From positions 25,678,280 to 25,742,279 of the forward strand of contig NC_080048.1 of assembly GCF_026212465.1 (NCBI RefSeq): a stretch of 64,000 nt of DNA. Direction: 5' to 3'. The notes under the pieces are model-generated. The model saw nothing but the letters and a program-made list of their open reading frames with translations, was not told the DNA's origin and did no database searches. The stretch comes from Amaranthus tricolor (taxonomy: Eukaryota > Streptophyta > Magnoliopsida > Caryophyllales > Amaranthaceae). Each line of letters starts with the position of its first letter. The first letter of the stretch is position 1. Below are positions 50,081-63,800 of this stretch, piece after piece. The position numbers and the translations under genes are program-made.

Positions 50081-53000
50081 TTCGTATTAAGTTGCGGTTT
50101 TATGGGTTTTTTACGCTTTTTTTGCACTTTCGCGCATAAAGTATTTCAATGTTGGTTTGTCTTGCACGAAACTTGGCACACGACACTATTTTGTATATGC
50201 TACTAATTTCGTGTTAAGTTGCAATTTTAATGGTTTTTATCGCGTTTTTTGCAATTTCGCGCATAAAGTAGTTCAAACTTTGTTTGTTTTGCACGAAACT
50301 TGGCACATGACACTATTTGGTATATATTATTGTGTTGAAGTGGTTAGAAATTAAAATCATAGTCATATGCTAGAAATTACATGTTAAGTTGCGAATTTAT
50401 GGGTTTTTAAGCTTTTTTGGCACTTTCGCGCATAAAGTAGCTCAAACATGGTTTGTTTTGCTCGAAACTTGGCACACAACACTATTCGATATATATTAGT
50501 GTGTTGAAGTGGTTAGAATTAAATATCATAGTCGTATGCAAGAAATTTCGTATTAAGTTGCGATTTCATGGGTTTTTTAAGCTTTTTTTTGCAATTTCGC
50601 GCATAAAGTAGCTCGAACTTGGTTTGTATTGCACGAAACATGGCACGTGACACTATTTGGTATGTATTATTGTGTTGAAGTGGTTAGAATTGAAAATCAT
50701 AGTCATATGCTAGAAATTTCGTGTTAAGTTGCGATTTTATGGGTTTTTTACGCTTTTTTTGTACTTTCGCGTATAAAGTATCTCAAACTTTGTTTGTTTT
50801 GCATGAAACTTGGCATACGACACTATTTAGTATAAATTATTGTGTTGAAGTGGTTAGAAATTAAAATCATCGTCATATGCTAGAAATTACGTGTTAAGTA
50901 GCGATTTTATGATTTTTAAGCTTTTTTGGCTCTTTCGCGCATAAAGTAGCTAAAACTTTGTTTGTTTTGCACGAAACTTGGCACACAACACTATTCGATA
51001 TATATTAGAGTGATGAAGTGGTTAAAATTGAAAATCATAGTCGTATACTAGAAATTTCGTGTTAAGTCGCGATTTTATGGGTTATTTATGATTTTTTTCA
51101 TTTTCGCGCATAAACTAGCTCAAACTTGGTTTGTTTTGCACGAAACATGACACACGACACTATTTGCTATATATATCAATGTGTTGAAGTGGTTAGAAAT
51201 TAAAATCATAGTCTTATGCTAGAAATTACGTGTTAAGTTACGATTTATGGGTTTCTATTCTTTTTCGGCTCTTTCGCGCATAAAGTAGCTAAAGCTTGGT
51301 TTGTTTTGCACGAAACTTGGCACGCAACACTATTCGATATATATTACTGTGTTCAAGTGGCTAAATTTGAAAATCATAGTCATATGCTAAAAATTTCGTG
51401 TTAAGTTGCGATTTTATGGGTTTTTTATGATTTTTTTGCACTTTCGCGCATAAAGTAGCTCAAACTTGGTTTTATTTGCACAAAAATATGGCGCACAACA
51501 CTATTCGATATATATTAGTGTGTTGAAGTGGTTAGAATTGAAAATCATAGTCATATGCTAGAAATTTCGTATTAAGTTGTGGTTTTATGGGTTTTTTACG
51601 CTTTTTTTGCACTTTCGCGCATAAAGTATTTCAAAGTTGGTTTGTCTTGCACGAAACTTGGCACACGACACTATTTTGTATATGCTACTAATTTCGTGTT
51701 AAGTTGCAATTTTAATGGTTTTTAACGCTTTTTTTGAGATTTCGCGCATAAAGTAGTTCAAATTTTGTTTGTTTTGCACGAAACTTGGCACACGACACTA
51801 TTTAGTATATATTATTGTGTTGAAGTGGTTAGAAATTAAAATCATAGTCATATGCTAGAAATTATGTGTTAAGTAGAGATATTATGGTTTTTTAAGCTTT
51901 TTTGGCACTTTCGCGCATAAAGTAGCTCAAACATGGTTTGTTTTGCTCGAAACTGGGCACACAACACTATTCGATATATATTGGTGTGTTTAAGTGGTTA
52001 GAATTAAATATCATAGTCGTATGCAAGAAATTTCGTATTAAGTTCCGATTTCATGGGTTTTTTAAGCTTTTTTTTGCATTTTCGCGCATAAAGTAGCTCG
52101 AACTTGGTTTGTATTGCACGAAACATGGCACGTGACACTATTTGGTATGTATTAATGTGTTGAAGTTGTTAGAATTGAAAATCATAGTCATATGCTAGAA
52201 ATTTCGTGTTAAGTTGCAAATTTATGAGTTTTTTACGCTTTTTTTGCACTTTCGCGCATAAAGTACCTCAAACTTGGTTTGTTTTGCATGAAACTTGGCA
52301 TACGACACTATTTAGTATAAATTCTTGTGTTGAAGTCGTTAGAAATTAAAATCATCGTCATATGCTAGAAATTACGTGTTAAGTAGCGATTTTATGATTT
52401 TTAAGCTTTTTTGGCTCTTTCGCGCATAAAGTAGCTAAAACTTTGTTTGTTTTGCACGAAACTTGGCACACAACACTATTCGATATATATTAGAGTGATG
52501 AAGTGGTTAAAATTGAAAATCATAGTCATATACTAGAAATTTCGTGTTAAGTCGCGATTTTATGGGTTGTTTCTGATTTTTTTCATTTTCGCGCATAAAG
52601 TAGCTCAAACTTGGTTTGTTTTGCACGAAACATGACACACGACACTATTTGGTATATATCAATGTGTTGAAGTGGTTAGAAATTAAAATCATAGTCTTAT
52701 GCTAGAAATTACGTGTTAAGTTACGATTTATGGGTTTCTATGCTTTTTCGGCTCTTTCGCGCATAAAGTAGCTAAAGCTTGGTTTGTTTTGCACGAAACT
52801 TGGCACACAACACTATTCGATATATATTAGTGTGTTCAAGTGGCTAAATTTGAAAATCATAGTCATATGCTAGAAATTTCGTGTTAAGTTGCGATTTTAT
52901 GGGTTTTTTACGATTTTTTTGCACTTTCGCGCATAAAGTAGCTCAAACTTGGTTTGTTTTGCACAAAATATGCCGCACAACACTATTCGATATATATTAG

Positions 53001-56000
53001 TGTGTTGAAGTGGTTAGAATTGAAAATCATAGTCATATGCTAGAAATTTCGTATTAAGTTGCGGTTTTATGGGTTTTTTACGCTTTTTTTGCACTTTCGC
53101 GCATAAAGTATTTCAAAGTTGGTTTGTCTTGCACGAAACTTGGCACATGACACTATTTTGTATATGCTACTAATTTCGTGTTAAGTTGCAATTTTAATGG
53201 TTTTTAACGCTTTTTTTGCAATTTCGCGCATAAAGTAGTTCAAACTTTGTTTGTTTTGCACGAAACTTGGCACACGACACTATTTGGTATATATTATTGT
53301 GTTGAAGTGGTTAGAAATTAAAATCATAGTCATATGCTAGAAATTATGTGTTAAGTAGAGATGTTATGGGTTTTTAAGCTTTTTTGGCATTTTCGCGCAT
53401 AAAGTAGCTCAAACATGGTTTGTTTTGCTCGAAACTTCGCACACAACAGTATTCGATATATATTGGTGTGTTGAAGTGGATAGAATTAAATATCATAGTC
53501 GTATGCAAGAAATTTCGTATTAAGTTGCGATTTCATGGGTTTTTTAAGCTTTTTTTTGCATTTTCGCGAATAAAGTAGCTCGAACTTGGTTTGTATTGCA
53601 CGAAACATGGCACGTGACACTATTTGGTATGTATTAATGTGTTGAATTGGTTAGAATTGAAAATCATAGTCATATGCTAGAAATTTCGTGTTAAGTTGCG
53701 ATTTTATGGGTTTTTTACGCTTTTTTTGCACTTTCGCGCATAAAGTACCTCAAACTTGGTTTGTTTTGCATGAAACCTGGCATACGATACTATTTAGTAT
53801 ATATTATTGTGTTGAAGTGGTTAGAAATTAAAATCATCGTCATTAGCTAGAAATTACGTGTTAAGTAGCGATTTTATGATTTTTAAGCTTTTTTGGCTCT
53901 TTCGTGCATAAAGTAGCTAAAACTTTGTTTGTTTTGCACGAAACTTGGCACACAACACTATTCGATATATATTAGAGTGATGAAGTGGTTAAAATTGAAA
54001 ATCATAGTCATATGCTAGAAATTTCGTGTTAAGTCGCAATTTTATGGGTTATTTATGATTTTTTTCATTTTCGCGCATAAAGTAGCTCAAACTTGGTGTG
54101 TTTTGCACGAAACATGACACACGACACTATTTGGTATATATCAATGTGTTGAAGTGGTTAGAAATTAAAATCATAGTCTTATCCTAGAAATTACGTGTTA
54201 AGTTACGATTTATGGGTTTCTATGCTTTTTCGGCTCTTTCGGGCATAAAGTAGCTAAAGTTTGGTTTGTTTTGCACGAAACTTGGCACACAACACTATTC
54301 GATATATATTAGTGTGTTCAAGTGGCTAAATTTGAAAATCATAGTCATATGCTAGAAATTTCGTGTTAAGTTGCGATTTTATGGGTTTTTTACGATTTTT
54401 TTGCACTTTCGCGCATAAAGTAGCTCAAACTTGGTTTGTTTTGCACAAAATATGGCGCACAACACTATTCGATATATATTAGTGTGTTGAAGTGGTTAGA
54501 ATTGAAAATCATAGTCATATGCTAGAAATTTCGTATTAAGTTGCGGTTTTATGGATTTTTTACGCTTTTTTTGCACTTTCGCGCATAAAGTATTTCAAAG
54601 TTGGTTTGTCTTGCACGAAACTAGGCACACGACACTATTTTGTATATGCTACTAATTTCGTGTTAAGTTGCAATTTTAATGGTTTTTAACGCTTTTTTTG
54701 CAATTTCGCGCATAAAGTAGTTCAAACTTTGTTTGTTTTGCACGAAACTTGGCACACGACACTATTTGGTATATATTATTGTGTTGAAGTGGTTAGAAAT
54801 TAAAATCATAGTCATATGCTAGAAATTACGTGTTAAGTTGCGATTTTATCGGTTCTTAAGCTTTTATGGCACTTTCGCGCATAAAGTAGCTAAAACTTGG
54901 TTTGTTTTGCACGAAACTTGGCACACAACACTAGTCGATATATATTGGTGTGTTGAAGTGGTTAAAGTTGAAAATCATAGTCATATGTTAGAAATTTCGT
55001 GTTAAGTTGCGATTTTATGAGCTTTTTACGCTTTTTTTGCACATTCGCGCATAAAGTAGCTCAAACTTAATTTGTTTTGCACGAATCTTGGCACACGACA
55101 CTATTTGGTATATATTATTGTGTACAAGTGGTTAGAAATTAAAATCATAGTCTTATGCTAGAAATTACGTGTTAAGTTACGATTTATGGGTTTCTATGCT
55201 TTTTTGGCTCTTTCGCGCATAAAGTAGCTAAAGCTTGGTTTGTTTTGCGCGAAACTTGGCACACAACACTATTCGATATATATTAGTGTGTTGAAGTGGC
55301 TAAATTTGAAAATCATAGTCATATGCTAAAAATTTCGTGTTAAGTTGCGATTTTATGGGTTTTTTACGATTTTTTTGCACTTTCGCGCATAAAGTAGCTC
55401 AAACTTGGTTTGTTTTGCACAAAATATGGCGCACAACACTATTCGATATATATTAGTGTGTTGAAGTGGTTAGAATTGAAAATCATAGTCATATGCTAGA
55501 AATTTCGTATTAAGTTGCGGTTTTATGGGTTTTTTTACGCTTTTTTTGCACTTTCGCGCATAAAGTATTTTAAAGTTGGTTTGTCTTGCACGAAACTTGG
55601 CACACGACACTATTTTGTATACGCTAGTAATTTCGTGTTAAGTTGCAATTTTAATGGTTTTTAACGCTTTTTTTGAATTTCGCGCATAAAGTAGTTCAAA
55701 CTTTGTTTGTTTTGCACGAAACTTGGCACACGACACTATTTGGTACATATTATTGTGTTGAAGTGGTTAGAAATTAAAATCATAGTCATATGCTAGAAAT
55801 TACATGTAAAGTTGCGATTTTATGGGTTTTTAAGCTTTTTTGGCACTTTCGCGCATAAAGTAGCTCAAACATGGTTTGTTTTGCTCGAAACTTGGCACAC
55901 AACACTATTCGATATATATTGGTGTGTTGAAGTGGTTAGAATTAAATATCATAGTCGTATGCAAGAAATTTCGTATTAAGTTGCGATTTCATGTGTTTTT

Positions 56001-57600
56001 TAAGCTTTTTTTTGCAATTTCGCGCATATAGTAGCTCGAACTTGGTTTGTATTGCACGAAACATGGCACGTGACACTATTTGGTATGTATTAATGTGTTG
56101 AAGTGGTTAGAATTGAAAATCATAGTCATATGCTAGAAATTTCGTGTTAAGTTGCGATTTTATGGGTTTTTTACGCTTTTTTTTGCACTTTCGCGCATAA
56201 AGTACCTCAAACTTGGTTTGTTTTGCATGAAACTTGGCATACGACACTATTTAGTATAAATTATTGTGTTGAATTGTATAGAAATTAAAATCATCGTCAT
56301 ATGCTAGAAATTACGTGTTAAGTAGCGATTTTATGAGTTTTTAAGCTTTTTTGGCTCTTTCGCGCATAAAGTAGCTAAAACTTTGTTTGTTTTGCACGAA
56401 ACTTGGCACACAACACTATTCGATATATATTAGAGTGATGAAGTGGTTAAAATTGAAAATCATAGTCATATGCTAGAAATTTCGTGTTAAGTCGCGATTT
56501 TTTGGGTTTTTTATGATTTTTTTCATTTTCGCGCATAAAGTAGCTCAAACTTGGTTTGTTTTGCACGAAACATGGCACACGACACTATTTGGTATATATC
56601 AATGTGTTGAAGTGGTTAGAATTTAAAATCATAGTCATATGCTAGAAATTACGTGTTAAGTTGCGATTTTATGGGTTCTTAAGCTTTTATGGCACTTTCG
56701 CGCATAAAGTAGCTAAAACTTGGTTTGTTTTGCACGAAACTTGGCACACAACACTAGTCGATATATATTGGTGTGTTGAAGTGGTTAAAGTTGAAAATCA
56801 TAGTCATATGTTAGAAATTTCGTGTTAAGTTGCGATTTTAAGAGTTTTTTACGCTTTTTTTGCACTTTCGCGCATAAAGTAGCTCAAACTTAATTTGTTT
56901 TGCACGAATCTTGGCACACGACACTATTTGGTATATATTATTGTGTAGAAGTGGTTAGAAATTAAAATCATAGTCTTATGCTAGAAATTACGTGTTAAGT
57001 TAGGATTTATGGGTTTCTATGCTTTTTTGGCTCTTTCGCGCATAAAGTAGCTAAAGCTTGGTTTGTTTTGCACGAAACTTGGCACACAACACTATTCGAT
57101 ATATATTAGTGTGTTGAAGTGGCTAAATTTGAAAATCATAGTCATATGCTAGAAATTTCGTGTTAAGTTGCGATTTTATGGGTTTTTTACGATTTTTTTT
57201 TGCACTTTCGCGCATAAAGTAGCTCAAACTTGGTTTGTTTTGCACAAAATATGGCGCACAACACTATTCGATATATATTAGTGTGTTGAAGTGGTTAGAA
57301 TTGAAAATCATAGTCATATGCTAGAAATTTCGTATTAAGTTGCGGTTTTATGGGTTTTTTACGCTTTTTTTGCACTTTCGCGCATAAAGTATTTCAAAGT
57401 TGGTTTGTCTTGCACGAAACTAGGCACACGACACTATTTTGTATATGCTACTAATTTCGTGTTAAGTTGCAATTTTAATGGTTTTTAACGCTTTTTTGCA
57501 ATTTCGCGCATAAAGTAGTTCAAACTTTGTTTGTTTTGCACGAAACTTCGCACACGCCACTATTTGGTATATATTATTGTGTTGAAGTGGTTATAAATGA
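50081..57600 (+). repeat. Array B block II: ~1.48-kb higher-order repeats
   Basis: The shortened monomer recurs at 50193, 51678, 53160 and 54642, spacings of 1485, 1482 and 1482 bp, equal to eight full monomers plus one 127-bp monomer. It then recurs at 55617 and 57441 with spacings of 975 and 1824. Unit copies share ATGACACACGACAC, TTTTTCGGCTC and AAGTAGAGAT variants not seen in block I. They are visibly less alike than block I copies. Confidence 0.85.
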
Positions 57601-58299
57601 AAATAGTCATATGCTAGAAATTATGTGTTAAGTAGAGATATTATGGGTTTTTAAGCTTTTTTGGCACTTTCGCGCATAAAGTAGCTCAAACTTGTTTTGT
57701 TTTGCAGGAATATTGACACACAACACTATTTGGTATATATTATTGTGTTGAAGTGGTTATAATTGAAAATCATAGTGATATGCTAGAAATTACGTGTTAA
57801 GTTACGATTTTATAGGTTTTTAAGCTTTTTTTGCACTTTCGCGCATAAAGTGGCTCTAACTTGGTTTGTTTTGCACGAAACTCGGCACACGACACTATTT
57901 GGTATATGTTATTATGTTGAAGTGGCTAGAAATTAAAATCATAGTCATATGCTAGAAATTACGTGTGAAGTTGCGGCTTTATGGGTTTTTAAGCTTTTTT
58001 AGCTCTTTCACGCATAACGTAGCTAAAACTTGGTTTGTTTTGCATGAAACTTAGCAAACAACATTATTTGATATATATTAGTGGTATGAAGTGGTTAGAA
58101 TGCGAAATCATAGTCATATGCTAGAAATTGCGTATTAAGTTGCGATTTCATGGGTTTTTTACGCTTGTTTTGCACTTTCGCGCATAAAGTAGCTCAAACT
58201 TGATTTGTTTTACACGAAACTTGCCACATGACACTATTTGGTATATATTAATGTGTTGAAGTGGTTAGAATTGAAACTCATAGTCATATGCTAGAAATT
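57601..58299 (+). repeat. Diverged satellite monomers between ordered blocks
   Basis: About four monomers with scattered private substitutions and no recognisable place in either neighbouring higher-order repeat. Confidence 0.7.
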
Positions 58300-60838
58300 T
58301 CGTGTTAAGTTGCGATTTTATGGGTTTTTTACACTTTTTTTTCACTTTCGCGCATAAAGTAGCTCAAACTTGGTTTGTTTGGCACGAAACATGGCACACA
58401 ACACTATTTGGTATATATTATTGTGTTGAAGTGGTTAGAAATTAAAATCATCGTCATATGTTAGAAATTACGAGTTACGTTGCGATTTTATGGGTTTTTA
58501 TGCTTTTTTGGCACTTTCGCGCATAAAGTAGCTCAAACTTGGTTTGTTTTGCACGAAACTTTGCACACGACACTATTTGGTATATATTAATGTGTTGAAG
58601 TGGTTAGAATTGAAAATCATAGTCATATGCTAGAAAGTTCGTGTTAAGTTGCGATTTTATGGGTTCTTTACGCTTTTTTGGCACTCTCGCGGATAAAGTA
58701 GCTCAAACTTGGTTTGTTTTGCACGAAACTTTGCACACGGCACTATTTGGTATATATTATTGTGTTGAGGTGGTTATAAATGAAAATAGTAGTCATTGCT
58801 AGAAATTATGTGTTAAGTTGCGATTTTATCGGTTTTTAAGCTTTTTTGGTACTTTCGCGTATAACGTAACTCAAACTTGTTTTGTTTTGCATGAATATTG
58901 ACACACAACACTATTTAGTATATATTATTGTGTTGAAGTGGTTATAATTGAAAATCATAGACATATGCTAGAAATTACGTGTTAAGTTGCGATTTTATAG
59001 TTTTTTAAGGTTTTTGGGCTCTTTCGCGCAGAAAGTAGCTCAAACTTGGTTTGTTTTGCAAGAAACTTGGCACACAACACTATTCGATATATATTAGAGT
59101 GATGAAGTGGTTAAAATTGAACATCATAGTCATATGCTAGAAATTTCGTGTTAAGTTGCGATTTTATGGGTTTTTTACACTTTTTTTTCACTTTCGCGCA
59201 TAAAGTAGCTCAAACATGGTTTGTTTGGCACGAAACATGGCACACAACACTATTTGGTATATATTATTGTGTTGAAGTGGTTAGAAATTAAAATCATCGT
59301 CATATGTTAGAAATTACGAGTTACGTTGCGATTTTATGGGTTTTTATGCTTTTTTGGCACTTTCGCGCATAAAGTAGCTCAAACTTGGTTTGTTTTGCAC
59401 GAAACTTTGCACACGACACTATTTGGTATATATTAATGTGTTGAAGTGGTTAGAATTGAAAATCATAGTCATATGCTAGAAAGTTCGTGTTAAGTTGCGA
59501 TTTTATGGGTTCTTTACGCTTTTTTGGCACTCTCGCGGATAAAGTAGCTCAAACTTGGTTTGTTTTGCACGAAACTTTGCACACGGCACTATTTGGTATA
59601 TATTATTGTGTTGAGGTGGTTATAAATGAAAATAGTAGTCATTGCTAGAAATTATGTGTTAAGTTGCGATTTTATCGGTTTTTAAGCTTTTTTGGTACTT
59701 TCGCGTATAACGTAACTCAAACTTGTTTTGTTTTGCATGAATATTGACACACAACACTATTTAGTATATATTATTGTGTTGAAGTGGTTATAATTGAAAA
59801 TCATAGACATATGCTAGAAATTACGTGTTAAGTTGCGATTTTATAGTTTTTTAAGGTTTTTGGGCTCTTTCGCGCAGAAAGTAGCTCAAACTTGGTTTGT
59901 TTTGCAAGAAACTTGGCACACAACACTATTCGATATATATTAGAGTGATGAAGTGGTTAAAATTGAACATCATAGTCATATGCTAGAAATTTCGTGTTAA
60001 GTTGCGATTTTATGGGTTTTTTTACACTTTTTTTTCACTTTCGCGCATAAAGTAGCTCAAACATGGTTTGTTTGGCACGAAACATGGCACACAACACTAT
60101 TTGGTATATATTATTGTGTTGAAGTGGTTAGAAATTAAAATCATCGTCATATGTTAGAAATTACGAGTTACGTTGCGATTTTATGGGTTTTTATGCTTTT
60201 TTGGCACTTTCGCGCATAAAGTAGCTCAAACTTGGTTTGTTTTGCACGAAACTTTGCACACGACACTATTTGGTATATATTAATGTGTTGAAGTGGTTAG
60301 AATTGAAAATCATAGTCATATGCTAGAAAGTTCGTGTTAAGTTGCGATTTTATGGGTTCTTTACGCTTTTTTGGCACTCTCGCGGATAAAGTAGCTCAAA
60401 CTTGGTTTGTTTTGCACGAAACTTTGCACACGGCACTATTTGGTATATATTATTGTGTTGAGGTGGTTATAAATGAAAATAGTAGTCATTGCTAGAAATT
60501 ATGTGTTAAGTTGCGATTTTATCGGTTTTTAAGCTTTTTTGGTACTTTCGCGTATAACGTAACTCAAACTTGTTTTGTTTTGCATGAATATTGACACACA
60601 ACACTATTTAGTATATATTATTGTGTTGAAGTGGTTATAATTGAAAATCATAGACATATGCTAGAAATTACGTGTTAAGTTGCGATTTTATAGTTTTTTA
60701 AGGTTTTTGGGCTCTTTCGCGCATAAAGTAGCTCAAACTTGGTTTGTTTTGCAAGAAACTTGGCACACAACACTATTCGATATATATTAGAGTGATGAAG
60801 TGGTTAAAATTGAACATCATAGTCATATGCTAGAAATT
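58300..60838 (+). repeat. Three 846-bp higher-order units (five monomers each)
   Basis: The landmark GGTTTTTGGGCTCTTTCGCG recurs exactly 846 bp apart (its CTTTCGCG at 59021, 59867 and 60713). Copies are nearly identical and share GCACTCTCGCGGATAAAG, TGTTGAGGTGGTTATAAATG and TTTGGCACGAAACATGG. The third copy differs by GCATAAAG where the others have GCAGAAAG. The block is recent compared with its diverged surroundings. Confidence 0.85.
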
Positions 60839-63800
60839 TCGTGTTAAGTTGCGATTTTATGGGTTTTTTACGCTTTTTTTGCACTTTCGCGCATAAAGTA
60901 GCTCAAACTTGGTTTGTTTTGCACGAAACTTGGCACACGACACTATTTGGTATATATTATTGTGTTGAAGTGGTTAGTAATTAAAATCATCGTCATATGT
61001 TAGAAATTACGTGTTAAGTTGCGATTTTATGGGTTTTTAAGCTTTTTTGGCACTTTCGCGCATAAAGTAGCTCAAACTTGGTTTGTTTTGCACGAAACTT
61101 TGCACACGACACTATTTGGTATATATTAATGTTTTAAAGTGGTTAGAATTTAAAATCAATGTCATATGCTAGAAAGTTCGTGTTAAGTTGCGATTTTATG
61201 GGTTCTGTACGCTTTTTTGGAACTTTCGCGCATAAAGTAGCTCAAACTTGGTTTGTTTTGCACAAAACTTTGCACACGACACTATTTGGTATATGTTATT
61301 GTGTTGAAGTGGTTATAAATTAAAATAGTAGTCATATGCTAGAAATTATGCGTTAAGTTGAGATTTTATGGGTGTTTAAGCTTTTTTGGCACTTTCGCGC
61401 ATAAAGTAACTCAAACTTGTTTGGTTTTGCACAAATATTGACACACAACACTATTTGGAATATATTATTGTGTTGAAGTGGTTAGAATTGAAAATCATAG
61501 TCATATGCTACAAAGTTTGTGTTAAGTTGCGATTTTATGGGTTCTTTACGCTTTTTTGGCACTTTCACGCCTAAAGTAGCTCAAACTTGATTTGTTTTGC
61601 ACGAAACTTGTGACTCGACACTTTTTGGTATATATTATTATGTTAAAGTGGATAGAAATTAAAATCATAGTCATATGCTAGTCATTACGTGTTAAGTTGC
61701 GATTTTATAGGTTCTTAAGCTTTTATGGCACTTTCACACATAAAGTAGCTAAAACTTGGTTTGTTTTGCACGAAACTTGGCACACAACACTATTCGATAT
61801 ATATTAGTGTGTTGAAGTGGTTAAAATTGAAAATCATAGTCATATGCTAGAAATTACGTGCTAAGTTGCGATTTATGGGTTTCAATGCTTTTTTGGCTCT
61901 TTCGCGTATAAAGTAGCTAAAACTTGGTTTGTTTTGCACGAAACTTGGCACACAACACTATTCGATATATATTAGTGTGTTGAAGTGGTTAGAATTGAAA
62001 ATCATAGTCATATGCTAGAAATTTCGTATTAAGTTGTTGTTTTATGGGTTTTTTACGCTTTTTTTTGCACTTCCGCGCATAAAGTATTTCAAAGTTGGTT
62101 TGTTTTGCACGAAACTTGGCACACGACACTATTTTGTATATATTAATGTGTTGAATTGGTTAGAATTTAAAATCATAGTCATATGCTAGTAATTTCGTGT
62201 TAAGTTGCAATTTTAATGGTTATTAACGCTTTTTTTGCAATTTCGCGCATAAAGTAGCTCAAACTTCGTTTGTTTTGCACGAAACATGGCACACAAAACT
62301 ATTCGATATATATTAGTGTGTTGAAGTGGATAAAATTGAAAATGATAGTCATATGCTAAAAATTTGGTGTTAAGTTACGAGTTTATGGGTTTTTTTACGC
62401 TTTTTTTGCATTTTCGCGTATAAAGTAGGTCAAACTTGGTTTGTTTTGCACGAAACTTGGCACACGACACTATTTGTTATATATTAATGTGTTGAAGTGG
62501 TTAGAATTTAAAATCATAGTCATATGCTAGAAATTTCGTGTTAAGTTGCGATTTAATGGGTTTTTAAGCTTTTTTGGCACTTTCGCGCATAAAGTAGCTC
62601 AACCTTGGTTTGTTTTGCACGAAACTTGGCATACGACACTATTTAGTATATATTATTGTGTTGAAGTGGTTACAAATGGAAATCATCGTCATATGCCAAA
62701 CGTTACGTCTTAAGTTGCGATTTTATAGGTTTTTAAGCTTTTTTGGCTCTTTCGCGCATAAAGTAGCTAAAACTTTGTTTGTTTTGCACGAAACTTGGCA
62801 CACAACACTAGTCGATATATATTAGAGTGATGAAGTGGTTAAAATTTAAAATCATAGTCATATGCTAGAAAGTTCGTGTTAAGTCGCGATTTTATGGGTT
62901 TTTTATGATTTTTTTCATTTTCGCGCATAAAGTAGCTCGAACTTGGTTTGTTTTTCACGAAACCTGGCACACGACACTATTTGGTATATATTAATGTGTT
63001 GAAGTGGGTTAGAATTGGAAATCATAGTCATATGCTAGAAATTTCGTGTTAAGTTGCGATTTTATGGGTTTAATACGCTTTTTTGCATTTTCGCGCATAA
63101 AGTAGCTCAAACTTGGTTTGTTTTGCACGAAACTTTGCACACGAAACTATTTGGTATATATTATTGTGTTGAAGTGGTTAGAAATTAAAATCATAGACAT
63201 ATGCTAGAAATTACGTGTTAGGATGCGATTTTATGGGTTTTTATGCTTTTTTCGCACTTTCGCGCATAAAGTAACCCAAACTTTGTTTGTTTTGCGCGAT
63301 TATGGACACACAACACTGTTTGGTATATATTATTGTTTTGAAGTGTTTAGAATTAAAAATCGTAGTCATATGCTAGAAATTACGTTTAAGCTTTTTTGTA
63401 TGAAACCTTGCACACGACACTATTTGGTATATATTATTGTGTCGAAGTGGATAGAAATTAAAATCATGGTCATATGCTAGAAATAACGTGTTAAGTTGCG
63501 ATTATATGTGTTTTCAAGCTTTTTTGGCATTTTCGCGCCTAAAGTAGCTCAAACTTGATTTCTTTTGAACGAAACATGGCACTCAACACTATTCGATATG
63601 TAGTAGTGGGTTGAAGTGCTTAAAATTTAAAATGATTGACATTTGCTAAAAGTTTCGTGTTAAGTTACGATTTTAAGGGTTTTTTTACGCTTTTTTTGCA
63701 CTTTCGCGCATAAAATTAAACTCGGTTTGTTTTGCACGAAACTTGGCACACGAAACTATATGGTATATATTATTGTGTTGAAGTTGTTAAAAGTGAAAAT

